64,000 bases of DNA from Eurosta solidaginis. Taxonomy: Eukaryota; Arthropoda; Insecta; Diptera; Tephritidae. The notes beneath the pieces are model-generated. The model was not told the origin of the DNA and searched no databases. It worked only from the letters and a program-made list of their open reading frames with translations. A program made the position numbers and the translations under genes. The DNA lies in the NCBI RefSeq assembly GCF_040869045.1, contig NC_090320.1:149318941-149382940 (forward strand), in the 5' to 3' direction. Within the stretch, counting starts at the first letter, position 1. Each line of letters starts with the position of its first letter. This document shows positions 54,700-64,000 of the stretch, in pieces.

Positions 54700-54990
54700 A
54701 ATTTTGCCCCGGCGTCTAATAAAAACTGCAGTTTGCTCTATCGGTCGACAATCAAAAGACGGTGGTTTTTCGATACACATACTGCCGTGTGTTCGAGGGT
54801 TTTCAGTTTAACGACTGAGAAAAAGGTGACCGGCATTTGGTTGCTTTTTCACCGAATGTTTTATGGTACCAGCAAATCGTATCGCCTTTGTAAGGGTACT
54901 CGAGCGCCTACGCGATAGCGACCGTCGTGCTTGCCTGCTACGTTGCTTTAGCCAACGATTATCGAAAATAAATATGTTGCAGGCGCACAC
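54700..54990 (-). pseudogene. Gypsy-D protease remnant
   Basis: Minus-strand reading gives ENPRTHGSMCIEKP and LQFLLDAGAKFSV, the retropepsin N-terminal region with D-A-G in place of D-T-G. Frames are broken and a foreign segment (about 54560-54710) separates it from RT. Confidence 0.55.
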
Positions 54991-55254
54991 TTCGGTGGAA
55001 AGCAGCGGAGCGTAACAAAATTCTAGTAGGTCACTTTCAACACACCAAAAACTTTAACACAATTTTTAACATAATTTAAGCACAGAAATACACTGATTGG
55101 TGTTTTAGAGAGTAAAAGTTAAAATTCTGAATACATTAGCTGAATAAAAAGTGTACAAGTAATTGTTAAATAACAAATACAGACAGTGGTAGTTTAACAA
55201 ATTCTGCTGTGGTAAGTGGTGAATGTGACCAAATAGAATTTTGTGAAGCTTGCT

Positions 55255-55767
55255 TCACACGATTTTTCGTCCCTGCAACATCTTTATTTTCGATAATCTT
55301 TGCTTTAGCTGAGACTTCAATTCAGCAACCTCTTTTGTTAATGCCGCCGTTTTGAAAGTCATGTCCGAGCGGCCATCGTCACTATGTCCTGCGACTGCAT
55401 GTATGGCCCGCAAATCGCTTATCTCAACAATTTTGTCGGCTAACAAAGCGACTTTTTCAAGTGGCTCGCTGCTAATTGAACTATAGAGCGCACATTCTGT
55501 GGTAACCCGTTCAGCCAAATTGATCTCAACATGCTGTCATTCATTTCATATCCTGCCAAATGCGGCATCTCACGTAGCAAATGTGACGGTTTCATGTCGC
55601 CCAGCTCAATATCTTGTAATAATTTTTTGATTCGTTTTTGTTCCGAATAGGCAAACTGCTCAAGAATGCGCGTTTTTAACATTTGATGCATATCGTTAGC
55701 CGGTGGACGCAATATTAAATCGCTTATTGTGCTTAAATCGCTTATTTGTGTGAGTTCATTACTCTCG
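55255..55767 (-). pseudogene. gag: Gypsy-D Gag, C-terminal part
   Basis: Capsid with ISDLILRPPANDMHQMLKTR, FAYSEQKRIKKLLQDIELGD, PSHLLREMPHLAG and LRSIWLNGLPQNVRSIV, followed in a shifted frame by SSEPLEKVALLADKIVEISD and a coiled-coil-like LTKEVAELKSQLKQRLSK. The frame break is near 55510. The first part of this Gag is at 58584-58816; a LINE lies between. Confidence 0.85.
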
Positions 55768-55809
55768 GGACTCTCAGCCCTCAGAAAGCTTACTGGATAG
55801 GATAATAGA

Positions 55810-58464
55810 CAGCGAAAAGATCAGGTTTGCCATAAATGGCTTCTCTCCATTCAAATCGCCCGGTCTTGATGGCATTATCCCGGTAATGCTACAAAAGCTA
55901 GGTGATGCAATGGTCCTCTGGCTGGAAGTGGTGTACAGACCGAGTATCGCCCTGACCTATATCCCACAAAGCTGAGAAAAACCAAAATAATCCTTCTGCC
56001 AAAAGCGGGCAGACGCACACACGAAAATCCCAAAGACTACAGGCCAATAAGCCTCACATCCTTCATGCTCAAGGTCCTTGAGGGGCTTCTGGATATATAT
56101 ATTAGATCAATAATAACAGGACCAAACCTGTCAAAGGCACAGCACGCCTACATGAAGGGAAGATCTACGGAGACCGCCCTACATGAGCTAACGGGCTTTG
56201 TGGAAAGATCACTACACTACAAGCAATTCACACCAGCAGCTTTCCTAGATATAGAAGGCGCCTTCAACAACATCGAAAACGGCACAATTGTGAAAGCCCT
56301 GCAAAGGGCCGGAGTTGACAACCACATTTGTGGATGGACTCAATCAATGCTGGAAAATAGAACCATACAAGCGGATATGGGCTCAGTGACAATGACCCGC
56401 AAAGTTGGTAGAGGTACACCCCAGGGCGGGGTCCTCTCGCCGCTACTCTGAGTCATTGCACTGAGAGATATACTACTCGAACTCGACAAGAATGGTGTTA
56501 AGGCAGTAGCATACGCAGACGACGTGGTCATTGCAGTCTCGGGGGCTTTTCCCTACACGCTAAGCGACATCCTTCAGGGTGCGCTAAGCAGGCTACAAAC
56601 CTGGGCGGCATGGTACGGCCTCAACATCAACCCTAGCAAAACAGAACTGATACTGTTCAGTAACAGAACGAAAATACCAACATTTCGACTGCCCTCACTA
56701 GATGGTACGGAACTCTCTCTCTCAACAAGAGTTAAGTACCTAGGCGTCGTTATAGACAACAAGTTAAATTGGAAAACCCATATCGAAAAAAGGGTAGAGA
56801 AGGCGTATATCGCATACTACTCGTGCAAGAGAATAGTCAGCAGAAATTGGGGGCTAAAGTGAAAACTCATGATGCTCTATATGGCGGCCATAAGACCTAT
56901 CCTGACGTACGGAGCCATAGATTGGTGGCCTGCCCTGAACAAGCAGTACAGCACTAAAAAACTAGACAAAATACAAAGGGCAGCATGCGCAGGGGTAACA
57001 GGTGCACTTAGATCGTGCTCGACGGACGCACTAAATATTATACTTAACCTGCTGCCACTGGCCCTCCACATCAGATATACAGCGATCAGCACAGCCATCA
57101 GGCTAAGGGAGTCTAGATGTTGGCCAGAAAAACGATATGGCCACAGTGACATCCTAACAAGGCTCGCCGATGTGGATTCGACAAAAGATTACCTCTCAAA
57201 AACACTGATCTTCCACAGAAATTACAAGGTGCAGATACCCTCTAGAACGGATTGGTCGGCCGACAAAGTTGGCAGGGAGGGGTCACCTTACTCTATACTG
57301 ACGGACCCAAAATGGACTGCGGCGTCGACGCAGGTGTCTTCTTCAAACAACTAAATATCGCAATCCCCATCCGCCTTCCAAACACAGCTAGCATCTTCCA
57401 AGTAGAGCTGCAAGGAATAGAGAGGGCCTGCATCTTCCTGCTGCAGAACCGGATAGACGGTAAGGTAGTCATATACTCCGACAGACAAGCGGCGCTAAAA
57501 GCGCTAGAATCACCGTACACATCCCGTCGGTAACTGTAAGAGGGTGCTATGTGAAGCAGGCAGCTATCACACTCAGCTGGGTAGCCGGCCACAGGAACAT
57601 TGACGGCAACGAAAAAGCGGATGAAATAGCAAAGGCGGGAGCATCGTTAGACATCACGGAAGCAGTCGTAGTGTATCGACCACTCACATCAATTAGAAGA
57701 AACATTCTCACCTATCTTAGGAAAATAGCAATCCGTGATTGGTACTCTGCGGCCACCGTGGTGTGATGGTAGCGTACTCCGCCTATCACACCGTATGCCC
57801 TGGGTTCACACCCCGGGCAAAAGCAACATCAAAATTTTAGAAATAAGGTTTTTCAATTAGAAGAAAATTTTTCTAAGCGGGGTCGCCCCTCGGCAGTGTT
57901 TGGCAAGCGCTCCGGGTGTATTTCTGCCATGAAAAGCTCTCAGTGAACAGTGCCGTTCGGAGTCGGCATAAAACATGTAGGTCCCGTCCGGCCAATTTGT
58001 AGGGAAAAGCAAGAGGAGCACGACGCAAATTGGGAGAGAAGCTCGGCCTTAGACCTCTTCGGAGGTTATCGCGCCTTACATTTATTTTTTTTTATGATTG
58101 GTACTCTACAGACAGCTGTCGAACCACCAAACTAATCTGGCCAGAGTACAAAAAGAAAAGAACCGATGATCTACTAAATAGGTCTAGGCAGGAAATATAT
58201 AGAATCACGGCACCTATTACAGGGCACTGGCCGTTTGGCCCGCACCAGAGTAGAATGAGTATTCCCTACAATGAGAGGTGTAGGAGCTGTAGACAGGAGG
58301 GTGCCGAGAAATCGGTTACCCACTTCCTCTGCGAGTGCCCAGCCCTCGCGAATTTTCGGTCCCGAACTCTAGGCAACTATGTGTTTCCGGAATTAAGAGC
58401 GGTGTCAAACTGCCGCATCAAGGACATCAGTAAGTTTTTAGTTTTAATCAAGTGGTTTGAGTAA
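55810..58464 (+). pseudogene. LINE ORF2: RT, RNase H and C-terminal zinc motif
   Basis: RT: SPGLDGIIPVML, DYRPISLTSFMLKVLE, QHAYMKGRSTETALHEL, AFLDIEGAFNNI, GRGTPQGGVLSPLL, catalytic AVAYADDVVIAVS, VKYLGVVIDNKLNW. RNase H: TLLYTDGPKMDCGVDAGVF, FQVELQGIERAC, VIYSDRQAALKAL, WVAGHRNIDGNEKADEIAK. The C-terminal CCHC reads CRSCRQEGAEKSVTHFLCEC. Stops or frameshifts lie near 56449, 56860, 57255 and 57530, and the SINE interrupts at 57748. The apurinic endonuclease is missing by 5' truncation. LINEs with RNase H belong to the I, LOA and related clades. Confidence 0.9.
57749..58094 (+). mobile_element. tRNA-derived SINE, copy 2
   Basis: Same family as 9462-9815. Flanked by a 13-bp target duplication tgattggtactct (57736-57748, 58095-58107). 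The B-box region reads GGTTCACACCCC. Compared with copy 1 it has a short deletion after ctctcagtgaa. The youngest insertion in this stack (Gypsy-D, then LINE, then SINE). Confidence 0.93.
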
Positions 58465-58583
58465 AGCAATACGCAGGGTACCTCAGCCAACATATAATTG
58501 GTTCCAGGAGAAGGTGCATCAAAATGGCGCCTATAGCGCTACTTGGGCCCAGCTCCATAGACAGCAACCAACCATTACTTTCG

Positions 58584-58816
58584 ATAGCGGCTACGACGGT
58601 ATGATATTTTGCTCTATCGCTGCTGATTCCCACTGCAACAAATTGAGATTCCACCTGTGCTAACCACAACTCGGGCTTTGCATGCCAAAATGGTGGAATT
58701 TTCACCGTGACACGTGATATTTCGATTCCATTAGCTACAGGGGGTACTGTTGCCGAAGAGGGTGGCATGGTTTGGGAAGTCGTATGTTGGTTGCTCTCCT
58801 TTTTTTCTTGGAGCAT
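58584..58816 (-). pseudogene. gag: Gypsy-D Gag, N-terminal part
   Basis: Starts at ATG 58816 (MLQEKKESNQHTTS), then ISRVTVKIPPFWHAKPELWL, QVESQFVAVGISSDRAKYHT, VVAAIESN, where the LINE target site begins. The start lies about 8 bases after the primer site, an arrangement seen in CsRn1-type elements. Confidence 0.85.
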
Positions 58817-58823
58817 TTTGACT

Positions 58824-58836
58824 GTCGGGGTCACCA
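58824..58836 (-). promoter_or_regulatory. tRNA-Trp primer binding site of Gypsy-D
   Basis: Minus strand TGGTGACCCCGAC, complementary to the 3' end of tRNA-Trp. This primer choice is a hallmark of the CsRn1 clade of Ty3/gypsy. Confidence 0.85.
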
Positions 58837-58839
58837 ATA

Positions 58840-59030
58840 TGTAATCATAACACGTTTTATACTTAACTATATTATATTTATTCTGATATCATCAAGAAAA
58901 ATGAAAATTTTACGAACTTTATTTCATTTCAGTACGCACTTGCCGTTATGACGAAAACGAATAGAAGAAGAAGTACGAGAAAGTGCGAAGAAAAAGAATA
59001 AAAGGAATGTCATGCCACAGTGCCGTATTT
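58840..59030 (-). mobile_element. Gypsy-D 5' LTR, right edge uncertain
   Basis: Begins on the plus strand with TGTAATCATAACACG, three bases from the primer site. The outer end is not fixed because no second LTR copy is in the window; unrelated RTE-like sequence begins by 59087. Confidence 0.5.
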
Positions 59031-59086
59031 TTGATGTACTATTTTTATTTTACTTATTTACTGAGCATGTTCGGCTGAGTGCTCCA

Positions 59087-59480
59087 CAAGTCCTTTCTCG
59101 GAAAACGAAAGTGCTGATCTACGAGTCACTTATCTCATCCGTTTTGCTATATAGTACAGAAGTGAGGACACTGGCTGCATCTGATGAGGCGGCTCTGGGA
59201 GGGTTCGAGATAAAAAGCTTTTCTAAAGATTAATTAACGTTTAACGCGTTGGCTATGGCGAGTAACGAGAAATATTTAATGATGAGCTGTACGAGCTTTA
59301 CGCAGACATCAACATAGTCCAGCGAACAGCGGCTATGCAGGCTAGGCCATATAATGCGAATGATGATGATCCGGCCAAGAAGGTATTCTTATCGGAACCC
59401 GCCCCTGGCGAAAGAAGAAGACGCCCACTACGATGGCAGGACCAGGTTTTTCCTTAGAGTAAGCAATTAGCGTCAGTTAG
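59087..59480 (+). pseudogene. RTE-like LINE fragment
   Basis: Degenerate relative of the LINE at 16532-17857, covering VLSRKTKVLIYESLISSVLL through DELYELYADINIVQ and ending near a counterpart of RPPLRWKDQ (RRPLRWQDQ-like). Stops and indels are frequent. Confidence 0.8.
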
Positions 59481-59647
59481 CACAGTGAAGCGGCTGGTAG
59501 GACCAATTAAGGAGATATTTAAACACTGACTTATAATAATACGTAATTAACAAAATTTATCTAGATCTGTGAAATAATTTTCCCCGGTATTTTCTTCTTT
59601 GTTTAGTTTTCGTTATTTTTAGAAAAAGCTTCAATGACATGTAATAC

Positions 59648-59975
59648 GGCGGCAGCCGTGGTCTGGTAGTAGCGTACTCCGCCTCCCACACCGAAGATCC
59701 TGGGTTTACGCCCCGGGAAAAGAAACATCAAAATTTTTGAAATATGGTTTTCAATAAGAAAAAACTTTTCTAAGCGGGGTCGCCCATTGGCAGTGATTTG
59801 GCAAGCGCTACGAGTGAAAACTCATCTGCCTTCCAGATGCCGTTCGGAGTCTGGCAAAAATATGTAGGTCCCGCCGGCCAATTTGTTGGAAAAATTAAAA
59901 GGAGTACGATGCAAATTGGAAGAGAACATCGACCTTAAATCTCTTCGGAGGTTATTGCACCTTATATTTATTTAT
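59648..59975 (+). mobile_element. tRNA-derived SINE, copy 3, diverged
   Basis: Begins ggcggcagccgtggtctgg and shares gcggggtcgccc, gccgttcggagtc, atgtaggtcccg and ctcttcggaggttat with the other copies. The B-box is degenerate (gggtttacgcccc). More mutated than copies 1 and 2; no clear target duplication. Confidence 0.85.
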
Positions 59976-61254
59976 TAATTTACTTCGAAGGGTGTTACGA
60001 TTTCTTCTGAAGGGTGTTTACGATTTTTTTTAATGCAAAATTTGTGTAGTTTTATTTTTAATTTTTCCGCAAACTCTAGAAAAAATTCAAAATTAAGATT
60101 AACAAAAAAATACACAAGATTATGGAATTAGCATCAGATAATGTAGGCACATTTGATGAAGAAAAATATGCCGAAAAAATGTCGATGTCAACGCCGATAC
60201 CGATATTCGGAGCCTATCTGGCCCTGGCCAATTTATCGGTCGGTTTTTGAGAAAATTTTGCGCTCAACCACAGCAGAGTTTATGTACACATCGAGTATGT
60301 AAGTATATAGCTGTGGATACAACTGTTCTAAATTTTCGATGGATTTAATTCTAATCGGGAATGTTATATTTGTGTAGGCAATATATGTACACAGGGGCGT
60401 AGCGACGGGGAGCTTTTGGTGGTTTAACCACCCTCCCCCCCCCCCCCCCCCTTGCCTCAGGGTCATTTGATTTTTTAGGTCGTTATAATTCAAATATTTG
60501 ATGTTTTTATGTTTAAGTTAATAAATTTCTTTATAGTTCTGCTACGTATTTACTTTGTTGGTGATATTATATTTTTAATATGCAAGCAAATGTATGTACG
60601 AAGTGAACACTTATATATTTTAATCATATTCTGTTTCATAATACCTCTGCAATTTATTAAATATACAAATGTACATGTTAAGTTTTACTATAATTTCATA
60701 AAGAAGTTTCTTTGTAAATTTGCCTAACGACCACCTACATACATATCAGAGAACAGCAAAAATCGAACACAACAACGTTCGATTACATTAGACAACTTGA
60801 TCGTGTTCAATGATCCAACTTGCTTAAACGAACATAATCGACATTGATTTAAAATCAACCAACTTATTGCATGCTTGAATATAATCAATTCAAGCGTTTG
60901 CTCGTTTGCCTCAACAGCGATTACATTAATCGGAATGAAAAGGCAAATATGAAAACTGCATGCGTCTGAATATTTGCATGATTCTTCTGCCCTTTTGTCA
61001 CGGCGACAATCTACATATAAGCCGTGTTTTTTTACACGCGTATACGATTCGTTTGCGGGTGAAAAAAAACGCCCATCCTCGCTTAGATAATGCTTAGGAG
61101 ACCCATCTAGCGGCTGTGGTTAAACAACTAGCTACAGCAACAAGGTGTACCGAAAAGCAGAGACACAACCCTCTGTTGTATTTCTGTGTATAACATATAG
61201 CTGAATAAGTTGTGATAAATAGTGGACGCGCATAGAATCCCTGCAGTCAAACCA
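59976..61254. other. Non-coding; poly-C tract and MITE-like end
   Basis: No supported gene. Near 60395 the sequence caggggcgtagcgacgggg is followed by ggtggtttaaccacc (inverted) and about 17 C at 60435-60451, resembling the end of a small DNA element. A short duplication ttcgaagggtgt / tctgaagggtgt occurs near 59985-60020. Confidence 0.4.
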
Positions 61255-62008
61255 ACTAGTTGTATACTAGAAGAATACTAGTTTGCCAAAAATCTCAACT
61301 AGTATGAGTTCTGTCTTTTTCCATATTACCAACTGGTATTTTTAGCACGGCGATGTCCTACGAAATATCAATTGCCAGCCTCTGCATCAGCATCATACCA
61401 ATTGACAAACTAGTCATTATATACACCAACATCATACCAGATGACATATTAGTCAGCATACCCATCAGACTCATACCAATTAACATACTAGTCAGCCTTT
61501 GCGCCATTATTATACCAGACGGCATACTAGTTATTATATACACCAATATCATACCAATTGACATACTAGTCAGTAGACTGGGTTGGTCCCCATACAAAAA
61601 AAAATTTGAAGATTATGTTGAGAGGGTTTCGGAAAAATTTTTTTAATTTTTTTTGATCCTTCGAAATACAGCCAAAAAGGTTTTTTCGTTGTAACTTGGT
61701 TATTTGATGACCAATTTTTAAAATTGATATATTATTATTTTGGTCTTGAGAAGCTCCACATTTCCGTTTAATGTCCCTTTAAGCTATGAAGTCGTTTTCA
61801 CATGATTAGGTCAGCTAACAAAAAATAATCTTCAAATTTAGGGGCGGGCATTAGCAACTTTTTTTCGACCCAGTCTACTAGTCAGTGTATTCAACATCAA
61901 CATACCAGTTGGCATACTACTCAATCTATGCATCAATGTAATAACAGTTGACATACTAGTCGATATTTCCATCAGCATCCTACTATTTATTATACTAGTC
62001 TCAGTTGG
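61255..62008. repeat. 39-bp minisatellite with actagt core, interrupted by a MITE
   Basis: Units like ataccaattgacatactagtcagc; actagt (or a one-base variant) occurs at about 61409, 61449, 61487, 61526 and 61565, i.e. every 38-40 bp, and resumes after 61877. Because 39 is divisible by 3, a 97-codon plus frame (61353-61646) shows a 13-residue periodicity (IIPIDILVS-type); coding is doubtful. Confidence 0.8.
61576..61875. mobile_element. TA-flanked MITE (Tc1/mariner-like) in the minisatellite
   Basis: 300 bp, ends GACTGGGTTGG and ..CGACCCAGTC (inverted, one mismatch in 10), with TA at 61574-61575 and 61876-61877. An inner inverted aaatttgaagattat is present at both sides. No coding frame. The TA duplication suggests mobilisation by a Tc1/mariner-type transposase. 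Confidence 0.8.
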
Positions 62009-62072
62009 GTTGAAAAATTACTTGAAAATTGATAAATTGGCTCAAATTTATGTTATTCATTATATTTCATAT

Positions 62073-62496
62073 TGTTACGAATATTAGCAAAACTAAGGGG
62101 TGCTGCTATCTCTAAGCCGATGCTAAGCAGTGACGTGAATTCACATCAATAATTCAATCATTATGTATCTACAGAAACGAATCAATAATTGCGTTTACAC
62201 ATATGTACGTATACGAACAGCGGAGAAGCATCAGCGGTAGAGGCGCTATAGGCAGTTTCGATTAAGACGCTATCTAGCGAGCAATAGCAGTATTATTTTG
62301 AATAGTAGAGTTTCATTTGAGCTATCAATCAGTTTGGTTGCTAAGCAAGCTAGTTGCAAAGTATAAGTGTTATTGCGAAGTACTGTAATAAAGGCCATTT
62401 TTCCATTATTCAACATTGGAGTTATTTATTTAACAGTTTAGTGATTCGAACTTAGCAGAAGGGCAAATAAGAGGATTTGCAAGTAAATTCGTTACA
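62073..62496. mobile_element. Solo LTR with 4-bp target duplication
   Basis: 424 bp starting TGTTACGAAT and ending ATTCGTTACA, a short inverted end pair with TG...CA, flanked by atat on both sides (62069-62072, 62497-62500). Contains aataaagg near 62387. No internal retrotransposon sequence, so it is a recombination footprint of an LTR element not otherwise seen here. Confidence 0.82.
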
Positions 62497-63215
62497 ATAT
62501 ATATAAAAAGGTATGTATATTTATACATATGTATTAGGGCGGGTCACTTTAAAAATCGTTCATTGCTCTGTGAAAATCGTATTTTAGGGATCAAAATAAG
62601 AAACTTTGCCTAAGGAACCATACCTCTAAAACGAATTCTGATGTCCCCCAATTTGGGTCGAACTTTTGGGTAGGGGCAAATTTTGAAAAATCTCACTTTG
62701 ATCCATTTAGAGTGCTCCAATCGAGTCGAAATGTATGACCGACCCCTACTAACTTTGGAGGCCCGATGCCAGTGGCACACCCCCTGGAACCCCCCTGGGG
62801 GTTCACCATACAAACATTTCAAAAAATCGCCGGTTTTGCACTTTACATGAAAAAATCAGCGAAATGCCTATGATTTTTCTTTTTGGAGTTTATCTTTCTC
62901 TTTAGAAATTTATTTAGTCAGAACATATGTAAATGAAAAAATGAATTTAACTTAGTAATAGAAAAGAAATTTAAAAAAATTATTAGAAATTAGCGTTTTT
63001 ACAACCCTTTTGAAACCAAGGCATTACTGTGATGCATTTGCATGTCGTAAACATAGTTGTGTGGGTTTTTATTCAACCGTTTTAAAAAATGAAGGTATCA
63101 CTGTGACACAATTGCAGATCGTAAAATTGCTTGTGTTGTTTTTTTTTAAGCCACCACAAGACACAGCAGGTAGAATTGAAATTACCATTTCATTTTTATT
63201 ACCTCGTCTCGTAGA

Positions 63216-63226
63216 CCATATATAAC
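63216..63226 (+). promoter_or_regulatory. TATA box before the 63.35-kb gene
   Basis: ccatatataacgc lies about 135 bp before the ATG at 63354 and is a plausible core promoter; no initiator was confirmed. Confidence 0.4.
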
Positions 63227-63353
63227 GCAACAGTTTTTGTGAATGCATTATGTCGTTGTGAAGAACTCAAAGTGTGAAGTGCTAATTTCAGATACAAAAA
63301 TATTTCAAAAAAAATAATAAGTGAAGTGACCATTCCAAATCAAAAAGTTTACA

Positions 63354-64000
63354 ATGAATCCACCATCCTCAACACCGCAAGATAAAGCAACTACATCAAC
63401 AACTATCGAAAACCCAATGAGTCATATACCCAAGCATGATGTTACTGTTTTTGGTGTGTCTACTGATTTAACTGATCTTAATTTACCAGCCCATCTGGAT
63501 ATCTTGAGATATTATTTTTACTTAAGCGAACGTGCTAAAACAGAACAAAAAAAGTTTTCCCATAAATCATTCACTATTCAAGTACAAGATAAGTTGATTG
63601 GAATTTGGGAAAAACTTAGTATGTAAATAATGCTGAAAAAAGTGTATTTAATAAATTGCTTGACAAGTATCAAGAGCAAATCAAGAGAAGAAACAACACC
63701 CAACAATTTACAGAGTATGTAAAATCTCTGGAAACAATTTTTTACATTGGAACATGTAAATGCGATTTGAAGGCAGCTCCATGTGCATGCGGCTGGGTTC
63801 CCGAATGCCTCAAAGAGTTCATGCACGATGAACATAATCAGAGAAGACTAACAATGGATGCATTTATGATGGAAACTGAAGAGCAAGGAGCAACGTCTAT
63901 GTCATCAATGCCAACATACCAAGATCCCGATGATTCAACATACGCACCGCCATCGGTTCAAGAAGATATGGATAGAAGCACAAATTCACAACACAGAGAG
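63354..64000 (+). pseudogene. Arthropod protein of unknown function, frameshifted, runs off the window
   Basis: The first frame (63354-63626) starts MNPPSSTPQDKATTSTTIEN and has HLDILRYYFYLSERAKTEQK and VQDKLIGIWEKLSM. After a stop the coding sense resumes in another frame at about 63626: AEKSVFNKLLDKYQEQIKRR, FTEYVKSLETIFYIGTCKCD, PCACGWVPECLKEFMHDEHN, then an acidic tail open to the window end. The Cys cluster (CKC, CAC, C) suggests metal binding. I do not recognise the family; similar arrangements occur in uncharacterised arthropod proteins that may be transposon-borne. Confidence 0.55.

Larger units (their letters stand above)
55768..58572 (+). mobile_element. LOA/I-like LINE inserted into Gypsy-D gag
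   Basis: 5'-truncated non-LTR element flanked by an 11-bp target duplication (cattactctcg at 55757-55767, cattactttcg at 58573-58583), which precisely explains the split gag. The 3' end after the ORF is about 110 bp without a clear poly-A. A SINE is inserted in it. Confidence 0.88.
62535..64000 (+). mobile_element. Left part of an unknown DNA transposon-like element
   Basis: Begins near agggcgggtcactttaaaaa, which looks like a transposon end, followed by a G/C-rich block near 62740-62815, a TATA element and a reading frame continuing beyond the window. The other end is not visible, so inverted repeats cannot be confirmed. Confidence 0.4.

Overview
This window looks like intergenic heterochromatin-like DNA of a dipteran insect, most probably a tephritid fruit fly. 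That call is an inference from the AT-rich background and the transposable-element (TE) families present: Ty3/gypsy elements with tRNA-Lys or tRNA-Trp primer sites, Penelope with a GIY-YIG domain, RTE-like and LOA/I-like LINEs, a tRNA-derived SINE, PIF/Harbinger, and a long dispersed repeat with 130-bp internal units. No convincing host gene is visible. Essentially every protein-like reading frame belongs to a mobile element, and most are broken.

Left part (1-31.5 kb). A 0.68-kb direct repeat (1-690 and 7362-8038) abuts a minus-strand gypsy-like element (Gypsy-1, 691-4397, tRNA-Lys-type primer site at 5420-5438). Its Gag frame is preceded in-frame by a RING-H2 finger. Then come a dispersed repeat (8.2-10.35 kb) carrying a SINE, two Penelope copies abutting head-to-head (10.5-13.7 kb), a 52-bp-period array, a second dispersed-repeat copy cut by a dead RTE-like LINE (16.5-17.9 kb), AT-rich DNA, a 2-kb repeat (22.2-24.1 kb), a decayed minus-strand gypsy (Gypsy-B, 24.8-28.2 kb) and a full dispersed-repeat copy with eight 130-bp units (28.65-31.1 kb).

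Central nest (31.5-48.6 kb). One plus-strand Ty3/gypsy element (Gypsy-A) has 240-bp LTRs at 31496-31735 and 48350-48589. It is interrupted by a PIF/Harbinger element (33772-38253) that looks coding-intact and itself contains a 676-bp TIR element in an intron. It is interrupted again by a large minus-strand Ty3/gypsy element (38534-47208) with 1.4-kb LTRs. That second element has a third open reading frame downstream of integrase encoding a Ulp1/SENP-like (C48) cysteine protease with His, Asp, Gln and Cys all present and a candidate SUMO-interacting motif. Its Gag begins with a SAP-like motif. This SUMO-themed retrotransposon is the most interesting system in the window.

Right part (48.6-64 kb). 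A second copy of the 2-kb repeat (50.1-52.4 kb), a cysteine-rich coding fragment, and a minus-strand CsRn1-like gypsy (Gypsy-D, 53.1-58.84 kb, tRNA-Trp primer site) whose gag is split by a LOA/I-like LINE that in turn carries a SINE, with target-site duplications marking each insertion. Then an RTE fragment, a third SINE, a 39-bp minisatellite invaded by a 300-bp TA-flanked MITE, a solo LTR (62073-62496), and the start of a further DNA transposon whose gene runs off the window. Insertion order can be read from the nesting: SINE after LINE after Gypsy-D; TIR element after Harbinger after Gypsy-A; Ulp1-gypsy after Gypsy-A.
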